From: Streptomyces sp. APSN-46.1
Lineage (GTDB): Bacteria; Actinomycetota; Actinomycetes; Streptomycetales; Streptomycetaceae
Assembly: GCF_022815725.1 (NCBI RefSeq)
Contig: NZ_JALGRF010000004.1
Location: 336,133-400,132, forward strand
Length of the DNA: 64,000 nucleotides
Direction: 5' to 3'
Shown: one piece after another, positions 15,902-27,568 of the stretch
Position numbering within the stretch: position 1 is the stretch's first letter
Layout of the letters: the number at the start of each line of letters is the position of its first letter
The notes under the pieces: model-generated
What the model saw: the letters and a program-made list of their open reading frames with translations, nothing else
Told to the model about the DNA's origin: nothing
The model's database searches: none
Translations under genes and position numbers: made by a program

Positions 15902-17542
15902 GTGTCCGGAACCGGTTCGATCGTCGAAGGGGGCGCGCCGTCCGCGCGCTCCCGGGCCCTGGCCGTGCTGCGGGTCCGCAGCAGGGCGCTGGCCGCCCTC
16001 CTGCTGCCCGCCGCCGTCGCGGTGGTGCTCGTGGCCGCCCGGATGACGGGCCGGCTGCCCGCCGACCCCTGGCCCGCCGTGACCCTCGTCGCCTGCGCGG
16101 TCGCCGCGCTGGTGCTGCTGGTCGGCGGGACGTTCGCCGCGGTGGTGCTGCGGGCGAGCCCCGCCCTGACGCCGACGGTGCCGCTGGCGGAGACCGCCGC
16201 GCCCGACCTCTACCGGCTCGTGCGGGATCTCGCCGACCGGATGGACGTGCCGGCGCCTTCCGCGATAGCCCTGACCCCGGACTGCGACAGCTGGCTGGAG
16301 GACCGTACGCACGCGGCGCACCGGCGCGGCGCGGGCCGGGCCGGCGGGGCGGGCGGCATATCCGCCGGCCCCGAGACCGAGCCGGGGGCGGCCCCCGTGC
16401 TGGTGATCGGCTCCCCGTTCCTGTGGTGGATGCGGGTCGCCGAGCTCCGGGCGGTGCTGGCCCCGGTCGTCGCGGGTACCGGTCCTTCCGCGCACCCGGA
16501 CATAGCCGACGCGCGAGGCTTTGTGCGCGGTCTCGACGCCGCCGTGGATGTGGGCAACCGGCGGGGCATGGGCTGGATAGCCCGGCCGGCGCGGCTGCTG
16601 CTGCGGCTGTGCCGGGAGGACGCCACCGAGATGGAGCGCGGGGTGGCCGCGGCCGCCTCCGCGCGTGCACAGGATGTGGATTACGGGCTGCGGATCCTGG
16701 CCCAGGAGCAGGTCGGGCTGGCCTACGCGGGCTGGGACCGGCTACTGACCCGGGTGGCGCTGCCCGCCTGGCGGATGGGCCGCTGGCCGGCGCACCTCGA
16801 CGCGGGTGTGGTGTCGGCACTGACCGAGCTGTCCCGGCGGGACCGGCTGGCCGACGGGTACACCTCGCGACTGGGCGAGCGGCCCGCGTGTGACCTGCTG
16901 GAGCGGCCCGGCGTGATCGACGAGGCGGCCTCGCTGCTCGCCGCGCGGCTGTTCCACGGCGGCCCGGCCGAGGCCGGGCCGGACTGGGCGCCGGTGGACT
17001 GGGCGGAGTATCCGGACGAGGTCGTGGACCGCAAGTGGCGTACCGAGGCGGCCCGTCTGCATGCCGCCCTCGACGCGCTCTCCGTCCCCGCGGAACCGGT
17101 CGGGGCCCCGCCGGGGCCGACCGGGCCGACGCTGGAACGCGTGCTGGCGTACCTGACGGACCCGGGCGGGGACGGCGCGGCCGGGGAGGCTCTGGCCGGC
17201 CGGCTCAGCGCGGACCTGGCCCGGGAGGAACGGGCCGGGAGCCCGGGTAAGGCCCGCGCCGCGCACGCCCTGCCGTTGCTCCCGCTGCAGGCGCCGCGCA
17301 GCGGGCGGGATCTGCTGGCCGACCACGTGACGGCGCTGGTGTGCTGCGCGGCCGTGGACTCGGCCGGTGCCGCTCCGGGCCTGGACTGGCTGGACGGCCC
17401 GGTGCTGCTGGTCTGCGGCGACCGGCGCTCGGACCTGGCGCCGCGCGTGCTGTCCCTCGTCGAGGACGGGGATCCCCAACCCCTGCGGGGCTGGCTCACG
17501 GAGGTCGGCGTACGCCCGGAGAAGCCGGTCCGCCTGGTGTGA
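15902..17542 (+). CDS. Membrane protein resembling a degenerate M48 peptidase
   Basis: Of 546 residues, two membrane segments lie at about 30-48 and 58-85, then a cytoplasmic domain. The order of elements (PDLYRLVRDLADRMDVPAP, later VLVIGSPFLWWMRVAELRAVLAPVVAG) matches the M48 family, where the last segment normally reads ELRAVLAHELGH. Here the HExxH zinc motif is replaced by APVVAG, so proteolysis by that mechanism is not expected. The rest (YGLRILAQEQVGLAYAGWDRLLTRVALP onward) is conserved-looking but unassigned. Possible role as a pseudoprotease or scaffold; this is an inference. Confidence 0.7.
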   Translation: MSGTGSIVEGGAPSARSRALAVLRVRSRALAALLLPAAVAVVLVAARMTGRLPADPWPAVTLVACAVAALVLLVGGTFAAVVLRASPALTPTVPLAETAAPDLYRLVRDLADRMDVPAPSAIALTPDCDSWLEDRTHAAHRRGAGRAGGAGGISAGPETEPGAAPVLVIGSPFLWWMRVAELRAVLAPVVAGTGPSAHPDIADARGFVRGLDAAVDVGNRRGMGWIARPARLLLRLCREDATEMERGVAAAASARAQDVDYGLRILAQEQVGLAYAGWDRLLTRVALPAWRMGRWPAHLDAGVVSALTELSRRDRLADGYTSRLGERPACDLLERPGVIDEAASLLAARLFHGGPAEAGPDWAPVDWAEYPDEVVDRKWRTEAARLHAALDALSVPAEPVGAPPGPTGPTLERVLAYLTDPGGDGAAGEALAGRLSADLAREERAGSPGKARAAHALPLLPLQAPRSGRDLLADHVTALVCCAAVDSAGAAPGLDWLDGPVLLVCGDRRSDLAPRVLSLVEDGDPQPLRGWLTEVGVRPEKPVRLV

Positions 17543-17715
17543 CCCCCGCTCGCGCGGTCGCGGGATACGGCCGGTTATGGCGAACAGTGACGGAGTGCGT
17601 GCGTTATGTGATGTGCTGGGGACCGGTCGCGGGCACACTTCTCGTGAGCGGAGCGGCGGCAGCGCGGCCGTACGCCGTATCAGTGGAGTTCGGGGGAGCG
17701 AGGGAGGGGAGCGGT

Positions 17716-19203
17716 ATGGGTGCGGACCAGATCCGGCGATGGGAATCAGGTGCGCTCGCGCACGCGGTGAACGATCCCTTCGGCCAGGGCCCCCTGCCGT
17801 GGTTCCGGGGCAGCGAGCTCTACTTCGACGACACCGGCCAGGTCGTCCCCTGGTACGTGGACCCGGCCGCGGCGGCCGGCACGGGCGGCCAGATCCCCCG
17901 CGCCCGCGGCAACGGCGGCCCCCGTACCGCCGACGACGTGCACCGGCAGATCAAGGGGTTCGCCTCCACCGGAGCCGTCGCCCCCGGCGAGGCCATCGAC
18001 TTCCACATCACCGTCGACCCACCCCAGCAGTTCTCCGTGGACGTCTACCGCATCGGCCACTACGGCGGCGACGGCGCCTCCAAGATCACCACCAGCCCCC
18101 GCCTCTCCGGCATCGTCCAGCCGGCCCCCCTCACCGCCGACCGCACCGTCTCCTGCCACCACTGGTGGCTCTCCTGGCGGCTCCAGGTCCCCTCCTACTG
18201 GAACCTCGGCGCGTACGTCGCCGTCCTCACCACCGCCGACGGGTACCGGTCCCACATCCCGTTCACGGTCCGCGACGACCACCCGGCCGATCTGCTGCTC
18301 CTGCTCCCCGACATCACCTGGCAGGCCTACAACCTGTACCCCGAGGACGGCCGCACCGGGGCCAGCCTCTACCACGCCTGGGACGAGGACGGCCGTCTGC
18401 TCGGCCAGGAGGACGCGGCCATCACCGTCTCCTTCGACCGCCCCTACGCCGGCGCCGGGCTGCCCCTCCACGTGGGCCACGCCTACGACTTCATCCGCTG
18501 GGCCGAGCGCTACGGCTACGACCTCGCCTACGCCGACACCCGCGACCTGCACGCCGGCCGCATCGACCCCACCCGCTACCGCGGCCTGGTCTTCCCCGGC
18601 CACGACGAGTACTGGTCGGCCCCCATGCGCCGCACCGCCGAGCGCGCCCGCGACCACGGCACCTCCCTCGTCTTCCTCTCCGCCAACACCATGTACTGGC
18701 AGGTCGAACTGGCCCCCTCCCCCTCCGGAGTGCCCGACCGGCTCCTCACCTGCCGAAAACGCCGCGGCCCCGGCCGCCCCAGCCTGTGGCGCGAGATCGA
18801 CCGCCCGGAGCAGCAACTGCTCGGCATCCAGTACGCGGGTCGCGTCCCCGAGCCCGCTCCGCTGATCGTGCGCAACGCCACGCACTGGCTGTGGGACTCC
18901 ACCGGAGCCACCGAGAACGACGAACTCGACGGCCTGGTCGCGGGCGAGGCCGACCGCTACTTCCCGCGCACCCAGCTCCCCGAGCACCAGGACCGGATCC
19001 TGCTCGCGCACTCCCCGTACCTCGACGGCGACGGGCACAAGCGCCACCAGGAGACCTCCCTCTACCGGGCGCCCAGCGGGGCCCTGGTCTTCGCCTCCGG
19101 CACCTTCGCCTGGTCCCCGGCGCTCGACCGCCCCGGCCACGTCGACGAGCGGGTCCAGCGGGCCACCGCCAACCTCCTCGACCGGATCTGCAAGCGCGAC
19201 TGA
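17716..19203 (+). CDS. N,N-dimethylformamidase beta-subunit-like protein
   Basis: This 495-residue protein starts at ATG 17716 behind GGAGGGGAG; longer in-frame starts overlap the previous gene. The C-terminal two thirds match the N,N-dimethylformamidase large-subunit-like fold: VDVYRIGHYGGDG, ITWQAYNLYPEDG, YDLAYADTRDLHAGRI, VFPGHDEYWSAPMRRTAE and FLSANTMYWQVEL. True DMFase hydrolyses dimethylformamide; the natural substrate of Streptomyces homologues is not known. No signal peptide. It lies between the M48-like gene and purC on the same strand. Confidence 0.8.
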   Translation: MGADQIRRWESGALAHAVNDPFGQGPLPWFRGSELYFDDTGQVVPWYVDPAAAAGTGGQIPRARGNGGPRTADDVHRQIKGFASTGAVAPGEAIDFHITVDPPQQFSVDVYRIGHYGGDGASKITTSPRLSGIVQPAPLTADRTVSCHHWWLSWRLQVPSYWNLGAYVAVLTTADGYRSHIPFTVRDDHPADLLLLLPDITWQAYNLYPEDGRTGASLYHAWDEDGRLLGQEDAAITVSFDRPYAGAGLPLHVGHAYDFIRWAERYGYDLAYADTRDLHAGRIDPTRYRGLVFPGHDEYWSAPMRRTAERARDHGTSLVFLSANTMYWQVELAPSPSGVPDRLLTCRKRRGPGRPSLWREIDRPEQQLLGIQYAGRVPEPAPLIVRNATHWLWDSTGATENDELDGLVAGEADRYFPRTQLPEHQDRILLAHSPYLDGDGHKRHQETSLYRAPSGALVFASGTFAWSPALDRPGHVDERVQRATANLLDRICKRD

Positions 19204-19289
19204 GCCCCGGACCGAGACCCCCTGGCGCGTGCGCGGGGTCCCGTACGGGAGAATGGGACCGCGCTCGTACAGAACCACAGGGAGACCCC

Positions 19290-20192
19290 GTGTCCGGATT
19301 CGTCGAAAAGCCCGAGCCGGTTCAGGTGCCCGGCCTCGTCCACCTCCACACCGGCAAGGTGCGCGACCTCTACCGCGACGAGGACGGCAACCTCGTCATG
19401 GTGGCCAGCGACCGCATGTCCGCCTTCGACTGGGTGCTCCCCACCGAGATCCCGGACAAGGGCCGCGTCCTCACCCAGCTCTCCCTCTGGTGGTTCGACC
19501 AGCTCCAGGACCTCGTCCCGAACCACGTCCTCGGCACCGAGCTGCCCGCCGGCGCCCCCGCCGACTGGGCCGGCCGCACCCTGATCTGCAAGAACCTGGA
19601 GATGGTCCCGGTCGAGTGCGTGGCCCGCGGCTACCTCACCGGCTCCGGCCTCGCCGAGTACGAGCAGACCCGTACGGTCTGCGGACTCGCCCTCCCCGAG
19701 GGCCTCGTGGACGGCTCCGAGCTGCCCGGGCCGATCTTCACCCCGGCCGCCAAGGCCGAGGTCGGCGAGCACGACGAGAACGTCTCCTACGAGGAGGTCG
19801 CGCGCACCACCGGCGCCGAGACGGCGGCGCTGCTGCGCCAGACCACCCTGGCCGTGTACGGGCGGGCCCGCGACATCGCCCGCGACCGCGGGATCATCCT
19901 GGCGGACACCAAGTTCGAGTTCGGCTTCGACAAGGACGGCACCCTGGTGGCCGCCGACGAGGTGCTGACCCCGGACTCCTCCCGCTTCTGGCCGGCCGAC
20001 CAGTGGGAGCCGGGCCACGCCCAGCCCTCCTTCGACAAGCAGTTCGTCCGCGACTGGCTGGCCTCCCCGGCCTCCGGCTGGGACCGCAAGGGCGAGCTTC
20101 CGCCGCCGGCCCTCCCGCAGGACGTCGTCGAGCAGACCAGCGCCAAGTACATCGAGGCGTACGAGCGGCTGACCGGCCACACCTGGTCGTAG
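19290..20192 (+). CDS. purC: Phosphoribosylaminoimidazole-succinocarboxamide synthase (SAICAR synthetase)
   Basis: This 300-residue protein ligates aspartate to CAIR with ATP, step 8 of purine synthesis. Motifs: HTGKVRDLYRDEDG near the N-terminus, VASDRMSAFDWVLPTEIPDKG, VECVARGYLTGSG, the ADTKFEFGFD signature and DSSRFWPADQWEPG. GTG 19290 has AGGGAG 6-10 bases upstream. It ends just before a terminator shared in position with the tRNA-Gly on the other strand. Confidence 0.97.
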   Translation: MSGFVEKPEPVQVPGLVHLHTGKVRDLYRDEDGNLVMVASDRMSAFDWVLPTEIPDKGRVLTQLSLWWFDQLQDLVPNHVLGTELPAGAPADWAGRTLICKNLEMVPVECVARGYLTGSGLAEYEQTRTVCGLALPEGLVDGSELPGPIFTPAAKAEVGEHDENVSYEEVARTTGAETAALLRQTTLAVYGRARDIARDRGIILADTKFEFGFDKDGTLVAADEVLTPDSSRFWPADQWEPGHAQPSFDKQFVRDWLASPASGWDRKGELPPPALPQDVVEQTSAKYIEAYERLTGHTWS

Positions 20193-20202
20193 GACAACGA
20201 AG

Positions 20203-20233
20203 AAGCCCCCGGCCGTGAGGACCGGGGGCTTTC
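20203..20233. terminator. Terminator between purC and tRNA-Gly
   Basis: AAGCCCCCGG (20203-20212) pairs with CCGGGGGCTT (20222-20231), followed by T-rich bases. It serves convergent transcription of purC and tRNA-Gly(GCC). Confidence 0.85.
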
Positions 20234-20243
20234 TGCACTACAG

Positions 20244-20316
<73 letters not shown>

Positions 20317-20338
20317 ATGCGCCGTAACGCGAGAACCA

Positions 20339-20950
20339 CTATACCCAACCTCGCTCCCGTGCGAGACGCACCGCCGTGTGCCGGTTCTCGGCGCCCAGCT
20401 TCGACGCCGCCGAGGACAGGTAGTTCCGTACGGTCCCCTGTGACAGCGAGGCCCGCTCCGCGATCTCCGCTATCGGCGCCCCGTCCCCCGCCAGTTCCAG
20501 TACCTCCGCCTCGCGCGCGGTCAGCGGCGAGTCCCCCGCGCTGATCGCGTCGGCCGCCAACTCCGGGTCCACGTAACGCCCTCCGGCGTGCACGGTCCGG
20601 ATCAGCTCGGCCAGCCGCTGCGCCGACACCGTCTTCGGGGCGAAGGCCCGCACCCCCGCCGCCAGCGCCCGCTTCAGGTGCCCGGGACGGCCGTGACTCG
20701 TCACGATCATGCTCTTGCAGTCGGGGAGTTCGGCCCGCAAGGCTGTGGCCACACTCACACCGTCGCTCCCCGGCATCTGCAGATCCAGCACCGCCACATC
20801 CGGGCGGTGCGCCCGCGCCATCGCCAGGGCCTCGGGACCCGAAGCCGCCTCCGCGACGACCAGCAGATCGTCCTCCAGGGCCAGCAGCGCGGCCAGCGCA
20901 CCCCTGATCAGGTGCTCGTCATCGGCCAGCAGTACGCGTACGGGGCTCAC
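20339..20950 (-). CDS. LuxR/NarL-family response regulator
   Basis: This 203-residue protein has a receiver domain with ADDEHLIRGAL, phosphoacceptor Asp in VAVLDLQMPGSDG and conserved Lys in AFAPKTVS. A LuxR HTH follows (LTAREAEVLELAGDGAPIAEIAERASLSQGT...). GTG 20950 overlaps the TGA of the kinase gene in a GTGA junction, so the pair is coupled. This is a DesR-like regulator whose targets are not apparent from the neighbourhood. Confidence 0.93.
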   Translation of the reverse strand: MSPVRVLLADDEHLIRGALAALLALEDDLLVVAEAASGPEALAMARAHRPDVAVLDLQMPGSDGVSVATALRAELPDCKSMIVTSHGRPGHLKRALAAGVRAFAPKTVSAQRLAELIRTVHAGGRYVDPELAADAISAGDSPLTAREAEVLELAGDGAPIAEIAERASLSQGTVRNYLSSAASKLGAENRHTAVRLARERGWV

Positions 20951-22263
20951 GCCCGCACCTCCAGTCCTCGCAGTTGTCGGCCCGGGACCTCCGCCAGCAG
21001 CCGGAACCGGCCGCCGTCCACCGGACCCGCCGACAGGGTGCCGTCCACCACCGCGAGCCGCTCCCGCAGCCCGGCGAGCCCCGAGCCCGGCGGCCCGGTC
21101 GGGGTCTCGGGCGCCCCGTCGTTCTCCACCAGCAGCGTCAGCGTGCCCTCGTCGTCCACCGTCAGCCGGATCACACAGCTGCGCGCGTCCCCGTGCCGCA
21201 GGACGTTCGTGGTCGCCTCCCGCACCACCCAGCCGAGGGCGGACTGCACGTCGGCGGGCAGTTCCCGGCCGGCCTCGAACTCGACCCGGCAGCTCATCCC
21301 GGCGGCGCTCAGCACCCCGCGCGCGCCCTCCAGTTCCACCGAGAGGTCCGCCTCCCGGTAGCCGCGCACCACATCCCGTACCTCGCGCTGCGCCTCCCGC
21401 GCGATCCGCTGCACCTCGATCATCTGGTCCACCGCCTCGGGGCGGTCGCGGCGCGCCAGCTGCACCGCCAGCTCGCTCTTGAGCGCGATCACCGCGAGGT
21501 TGCGGCCCATCACGTCGTGCAGGTCCCGCCCGAAGCGCAGCCGCTCCTCGGCCACCGCCAGCTGTGACTGGAGCTCCCGGGCGCGGTCCAGCTCGTAGAT
21601 CGCCTTCAGTAGCCAGCCGGAGAACCCGGAGGCGAAGCTGAGGAACAGGCCACTCAGCAGCACCCCGAAGACATACCCGAAGACCTCGCCCACCGGCAGG
21701 CCCAGCGCGAGCACCGCCAGGCCCGTGCCCACCGCCGAGGCCGGGGCGACGCACCACATGTGGCGGACCCGCTTCAGGCACAGCACCAGGGTTCCGGTCG
21801 CGAAGCAGGTCATGCCCAGCACCAGCATCGATGCCACGGTGTCGGCGACGTGCCCGGACTTGCGGAGCACGAGGACGGCCAGGCAGGCCGCGGCCGTCAC
21901 GGCGCTCGTCACCACGGCCAACCGCACCGGGCGCTCACGTCGGCCCACGATCCAGTCCAGCGCCCTGGAGGAGAGGAAGCCGATCAGCACGGCGTGCGCG
22001 CAGACCAGCAGGAAGAGCGAGAGCGAGACCGCCGGCGAGGAGGTCCGACCGTCGGCGGAAGCGACCGCGGACAGCCCGAACGACATGATCTCGATGAGGA
22101 CGAAGAGGTGGAAGGACCAGCGCGTGTACAGCTCGACCTTCGCCGCGCTGCTGCGATTCCTCCACCACCCGGTCAGCTTCGACACGACCCCGGCCCCCCG
22201 ACTTCGTTCCCAGCGGCGCGGTTCCCACCGGAACCACTTCTGGACAGCAAACACCGTGATCAT
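20947..22263 (-). CDS. DesK/NarL-type membrane histidine kinase
   Basis: This protein has up to 438 residues. Five or six membrane segments occupy about residues 45-215, then a coiled linker (RARELQSQLAVAEERLRFGR), the HisKA_3 phospho-His in DLHDVMGRNLAVIALK, and a HATPase domain (VREATTNVLRHG; GSGLAGLRERL). ATG 22263 has no ribosome site; GTG 22185 (SKLTGWW...) with GGGGGGCCGGGG before it is an alternative. It is paired with the response regulator downstream. The sensed signal may be membrane state, as for DesK, but that is a family analogy. Confidence 0.9.
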   Translation of the reverse strand: MITVFAVQKWFRWEPRRWERSRGAGVVSKLTGWWRNRSSAAKVELYTRWSFHLFVLIEIMSFGLSAVASADGRTSSPAVSLSLFLLVCAHAVLIGFLSSRALDWIVGRRERPVRLAVVTSAVTAAACLAVLVLRKSGHVADTVASMLVLGMTCFATGTLVLCLKRVRHMWCVAPASAVGTGLAVLALGLPVGEVFGYVFGVLLSGLFLSFASGFSGWLLKAIYELDRARELQSQLAVAEERLRFGRDLHDVMGRNLAVIALKSELAVQLARRDRPEAVDQMIEVQRIAREAQREVRDVVRGYREADLSVELEGARGVLSAAGMSCRVEFEAGRELPADVQSALGWVVREATTNVLRHGDARSCVIRLTVDDEGTLTLLVENDGAPETPTGPPGSGLAGLRERLAVVDGTLSAGPVDGGRFRLLAEVPGRQLRGLEVRA

Positions 22264-22398
22264 GATCCAGGCCAGCGTCAGTCATGACTCAAGGCTCGCG
22301 GTGACCCGACCGGGTCGGCAGTGGGCGCTGTCATAACCCGCGATGACATTTGTCAGGGTGTCCGGGGTCACACGCGGGGGAAAGCGGGGGGAACACGA

Positions 22399-22432
22399 AG
22401 AAGGCCCCGATCGCAATGATCGGGGCCTTCTT
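22399..22432 (-). terminator. Terminator of tRNA-Gly copy 2
   Basis: GAAGGCCCCGATC / GATCGGGGCCTTC stem with a GCAAT loop, T-rich on the + strand end, 9 bp downstream of the tRNA. Confidence 0.85.
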
Positions 22433-22440
22433 GCATACAG

Positions 22441-22513
<73 letters not shown>

Positions 22514-22585
22514 ATGCAGTGCACTGCCGGGGCAGTACGAGCATCACTGTACCCGATTCACCGTAGTGGTCGGAAAGCGATGCAG

Positions 22586-22657
22586 AGCGGGTGACAGGGA
22601 TCGCACACTGCGCCTCCCCCCTGGAAGGGGGGTGTTCTGCTACTGAACTACACCCGC
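22586..22657 (-). tRNA. tRNA-Gly(TCC)
   Basis: Acceptor GCGGGTG/CACCCGC, anticodon stem CCCCC/GGGGG around CTTCCAG (anticodon TCC), T-arm with GTGCGATCC, discriminator T. CCA not encoded. Confidence 0.93.
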
Positions 22658-22745
22658 ACGACGTTCGGGGCTTTGACCTGCGGTCTGGCCCCTCGGCGTG
22701 ATCCACACACTAGCCGATCGGAGGGGGTGGATGGCAAATCGGCCC

Positions 22746-23063
22746 TCAGTGAGCTTCGTTGTAGGCCTCGTAGACCCGCTTCGGGATGCGGCCGCGCGGC
22801 GGCACGTCGAACTGGTTCGAGCGTGCCCAGGCCCGTACGACGGCCGGGTCCGGCGCGATCGCCGTGTGCTTGAACGCCTTCCCCGAGCGGGACTGGCGGC
22901 GGGCGGCGGCCACGAAGGGAGCCAGGCTCTCCCGCAGTTTCTTTGCGTTGGCCTCATTGAGGTCGATCTCGTACGTCTTACCGTCAAGAGCGAACACGAC
23001 CGTTTCCGACGCTTCTCCGCCATCGATGTCGTCGGAGATCGTGACTACTACGCGCTGCGCCAC
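22746..23063 (-). CDS. lsrL: Lsr2-like nucleoid-associated protein
   Basis: This 105-residue protein has an N-terminal dimerisation domain (VVVTISDDIDGGEASETVVFALDGKTYEIDL) and a C-terminal DNA-binding domain with the AT-hook-like RGR in VPPRGRIPKRVYEAY. Lsr2 proteins are actinobacterial H-NS analogues that bind and silence AT-rich DNA. Location next to purSQL is that of the second paralogue (LsrL) of streptomycetes rather than the main Lsr2. GTG 23063 has AGGGA about 9 bases upstream. It is divergent from purS across an unusually AT-rich spacer. Confidence 0.93.
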   Translation of the reverse strand: MAQRVVVTISDDIDGGEASETVVFALDGKTYEIDLNEANAKKLRESLAPFVAAARRQSRSGKAFKHTAIAPDPAVVRAWARSNQFDVPPRGRIPKRVYEAYNEAH

Positions 23064-23390
23064 GGATATCGGTCCCTTCGTGCGACCTCGCCACGTGCTG
23101 ACGTGCGGTGATGTCGACTGTGTGGATGTTTCGGAGCAATGCAACTTTCGGCAGGAATGCCGAGGGATTCCTTTGTACCGCGATTCCCTTTAAATTGCGA
23201 AGCCCAGTTAATTCTCTCCGCGTGTCCCGCCGCAATCCCGGGTGCGTGGTTTTCCGGAGGATTTTGCGAAGCGTTGGTGAAGCCGAAACCGCTCGGAGAT
23301 CGCGGCCGCCCGATATCTACCCGCGTAGAAATTTTGGCCGGGTACGCTGAGGGAACCGCCTTCGCACCAACCACCTCATCGGGAGTGCCA
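23064..23390. promoter_or_regulatory. Divergent lsrL-purS promoter region, AT-rich
   Basis: 327 bp whose centre is clearly richer in A and T than the rest of the window, with tracts such as CCCTTTAAATTGCG and AGTTAATTCTC (23186-23218) and GTAGAAATTTTGG (about 23323-23335). TACGCT at 23343-23348 is a candidate -10 for purS, giving a leader of about 36 bases. The AT-rich centre is a plausible Lsr2-family binding site, which would allow lsrL autoregulation. Confidence 0.5.
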
Positions 23391-23636
23391 GTGGCACGCG
23401 TCGTAGTCGACGTCATGCTCAAGCCGGAGATCCTCGACCCCCAGGGCCAGGCGGTGCAGCGTGCACTGCCGCGCCTGGGCTTCGAGGGCATCGCCGACGT
23501 CCGCCAGGGGAAGCGTTTCGAGCTGGAAGTCGAGGGACCGGTCGACCAGGCCGCCCTCGACCGCATCCACAAGATGGCCGAAACGTTCCTCGCCAACACC
23601 GTCATCGAAGACTTCACCGTGAAGGTCGAGGCCTGA
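23391..23636 (+). CDS. purS: Phosphoribosylformylglycinamidine synthase, PurS subunit
   Basis: This 81-residue protein ([30 protein letters not shown] ... RFELEV) is the small structural subunit that joins PurQ and PurL and helps ammonia channelling in FGAM synthetase. GTG 23391 follows GGGAGTGCCA. It is first gene of purS-purQ-purL with only 2 bp before purQ. Confidence 0.96.
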   Translation: MARVVVDVMLKPEILDPQGQAVQRALPRLGFEGIADVRQGKRFELEVEGPVDQAALDRIHKMAETFLANTVIEDFTVKVEA

Positions 23637-23638
23637 CG

Positions 23639-24315
23639 GTGACCACTCGCATCGGAGTCGTCACGTTCCCCGGAACGCTCGACGACCGTGACTCGCTGCG
23701 CGCCGTCCGCCTCGCGGGGGCGGAGCCGGTCTCGCTGTGGCACCGCGACAAGGACCTGCACCAGGTCGACGCGGTCGTCCTCGCGGGCGGCTTCTCCTAC
23801 GGGGACTACCTGCGCGCCGGAGCCATCTCCCGCTTCTCGCCGGTGATGGAGACCATCATCGAGCAGGCCAAGGCCGGCATGCCCGTCCTCGGCATCTGCA
23901 ACGGCTTCCAGATCCTCACCGAGGCCCACCTGCTGCCGGGGGCGATGCTCCGGAACACCGACCTGCACTTCATCTGCCGCGAGCAGAAGCTGAAGGTGGA
24001 GAACGCGGAGACCGCGTGGACCGGCGACTACACCGCCGGCCAGGAGATCTCCGTACCGCTCAAGAACATGGACGGCCGGTACGTCGCCGCCGAGCGCGTG
24101 CTCGACGAGCTGGAGGCCGAAGGCCGCGTGGCCTTCCGGTACCTCGACGGCAACCCCAACGGCTCGCTGCGCGACATCGCCGGTATCACCAACGCCGCGG
24201 GCAACGTCGTCGGCCTCATGCCGCACCCCGAGCACGCGGTCGAGCCGCTGATCGGGACGGGCCGCACCGACGGCCTCCCGTTCTTCACCTCGGTACTGAA
24301 GAAGCTGGTCTCCGC

Positions 24316-24319
<4 letters not shown>
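23639..24319 (+). CDS. purQ: Phosphoribosylformylglycinamidine synthase, glutaminase subunit PurQ
   Basis: This 226-residue class I glutamine amidotransferase has the nucleophile Cys in [10 protein letters not shown] and the His/Glu pair in MPHPEHAVE. It releases ammonia from glutamine for PurL. GTG 23639 is 2 bp after purS; its stop overlaps the purL ATG in an ATGA junction. Confidence 0.97.
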
Positions 24320-26565
<2,246 letters not shown>

Positions 26566-26585
26566 TCGCGTCTGCCGTACGTGTA

Positions 26586-26622
26586 CGAGCCCCCGTCCGG
26601 ATCCCTTCCGGGCGGGGGCTCG
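26586..26622 (+). terminator. Terminator after purL
   Basis: CGAGCCCCCG (26586-26595) pairs with CGGGGGCTCG (26613-26622), with an inner CCGG-containing loop, 20 bp past the purL stop. Confidence 0.85.
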
Positions 26623-26700
26623 CGCGTGGGGGCGCCCGAGGTGCGCGAGGCCGCGGTGGCGCGGCTGCGGCGGCGGCGACTGATCGGGCAGACTCCCGGC

Positions 26701-27483
26701 ATGGCACCCAAGACCCGCAGGTACGACCCCGCCAAGATCAGGGCGGCCGTGACCGCGCAGTTCGGCCATGTCGCCGACGCCGTCGCGGAGCTGACGCCTG
26801 AGCAGCTGGCACGACCCAGCGGGCTCGGGGACTGGACCGTGGCCGACCTCTGCGCGCACACCGCGTGGATCGCCGACTCGCTGGCCGCCGGTCTGGAGCG
26901 GCCGCCCGCCGTCGTCGCCGAGCTCACCGCCGTGGAGTGGCCCTCCGCCACCGTGTCCGTCGCGGGGCGGATCGCCGAGGCGGCGAGGGAGAGCCTGGAG
27001 GAGGGACCGCTGCCGGAGCTGTTCGAGCGGGCCGCCACCCGCATGGCCGAGGCGCTCGACGCGAACCTCGACGACCGGGTGCTGAACCTGTGGATCGGGG
27101 CCATGACACTGGCCGACTTCCTGGTCACCCGGACCGTGGAGCTCGTGGTGCACACCGATGACCTCAACCGGGCCGCCGGCCTGGACATCCCGATCGAGCG
27201 GCAGGCCCTGGCCGCCTGCACCCGGCTGCTCGCCGACGCCCTCGCGGTGACCGCCCCGGGTGGCTCGGTGGAGGTACGGGTCCCGCCGTTCGCGGTGGTC
27301 CAGTGCGTGGAGGGGCCCCGGCACACGCGCGGTACCCCGCCGAACGTGGTGGAGACCGACCCGCTGACCTGGATCCGGCTCGCGACGGGCCGTACGGACT
27401 GGGCCGAGGCCGTGTCCGAGGCGCGGGTGAGGGCCAGCGGGGAGCGCGCCGACCTGTCCCGGCTGCTCCCGCTGATGGGCTGA
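26701..27483 (+). CDS. Maleylpyruvate isomerase/DinB-like mycothiol-dependent family protein
   Basis: This 260-residue protein's N-terminal ~170 residues form a DinB-like four-helix bundle (IRAAVTAQFGHVADAVAELTPEQLARPSGLGDWTVADLCAHTAWI) with the metal-site His in LCAHTAW and in LVVHTDDL. The C-terminal ~90 residues match a sterol-carrier-like domain (AGGSVEVRVPPFAVVQ region). Such TIGR03083 proteins are thought to use mycothiol as cofactor; the reaction here is unknown. It starts at ATG 26701 with no good ribosome site; CAGACT lies 6 bases before it. Confidence 0.85.
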   Translation: MAPKTRRYDPAKIRAAVTAQFGHVADAVAELTPEQLARPSGLGDWTVADLCAHTAWIADSLAAGLERPPAVVAELTAVEWPSATVSVAGRIAEAARESLEEGPLPELFERAATRMAEALDANLDDRVLNLWIGAMTLADFLVTRTVELVVHTDDLNRAAGLDIPIERQALAACTRLLADALAVTAPGGSVEVRVPPFAVVQCVEGPRHTRGTPPNVVETDPLTWIRLATGRTDWAEAVSEARVRASGERADLSRLLPLMG

Positions 27484-27568
27484 ACCCTCGCCGCCCGGCC
27501 CCTCGCCGCCCGGCGGACCGACCGCCCGGCTGACCCGCGTGACCGTGCCGATCGCCGGCGGCTGGGCG

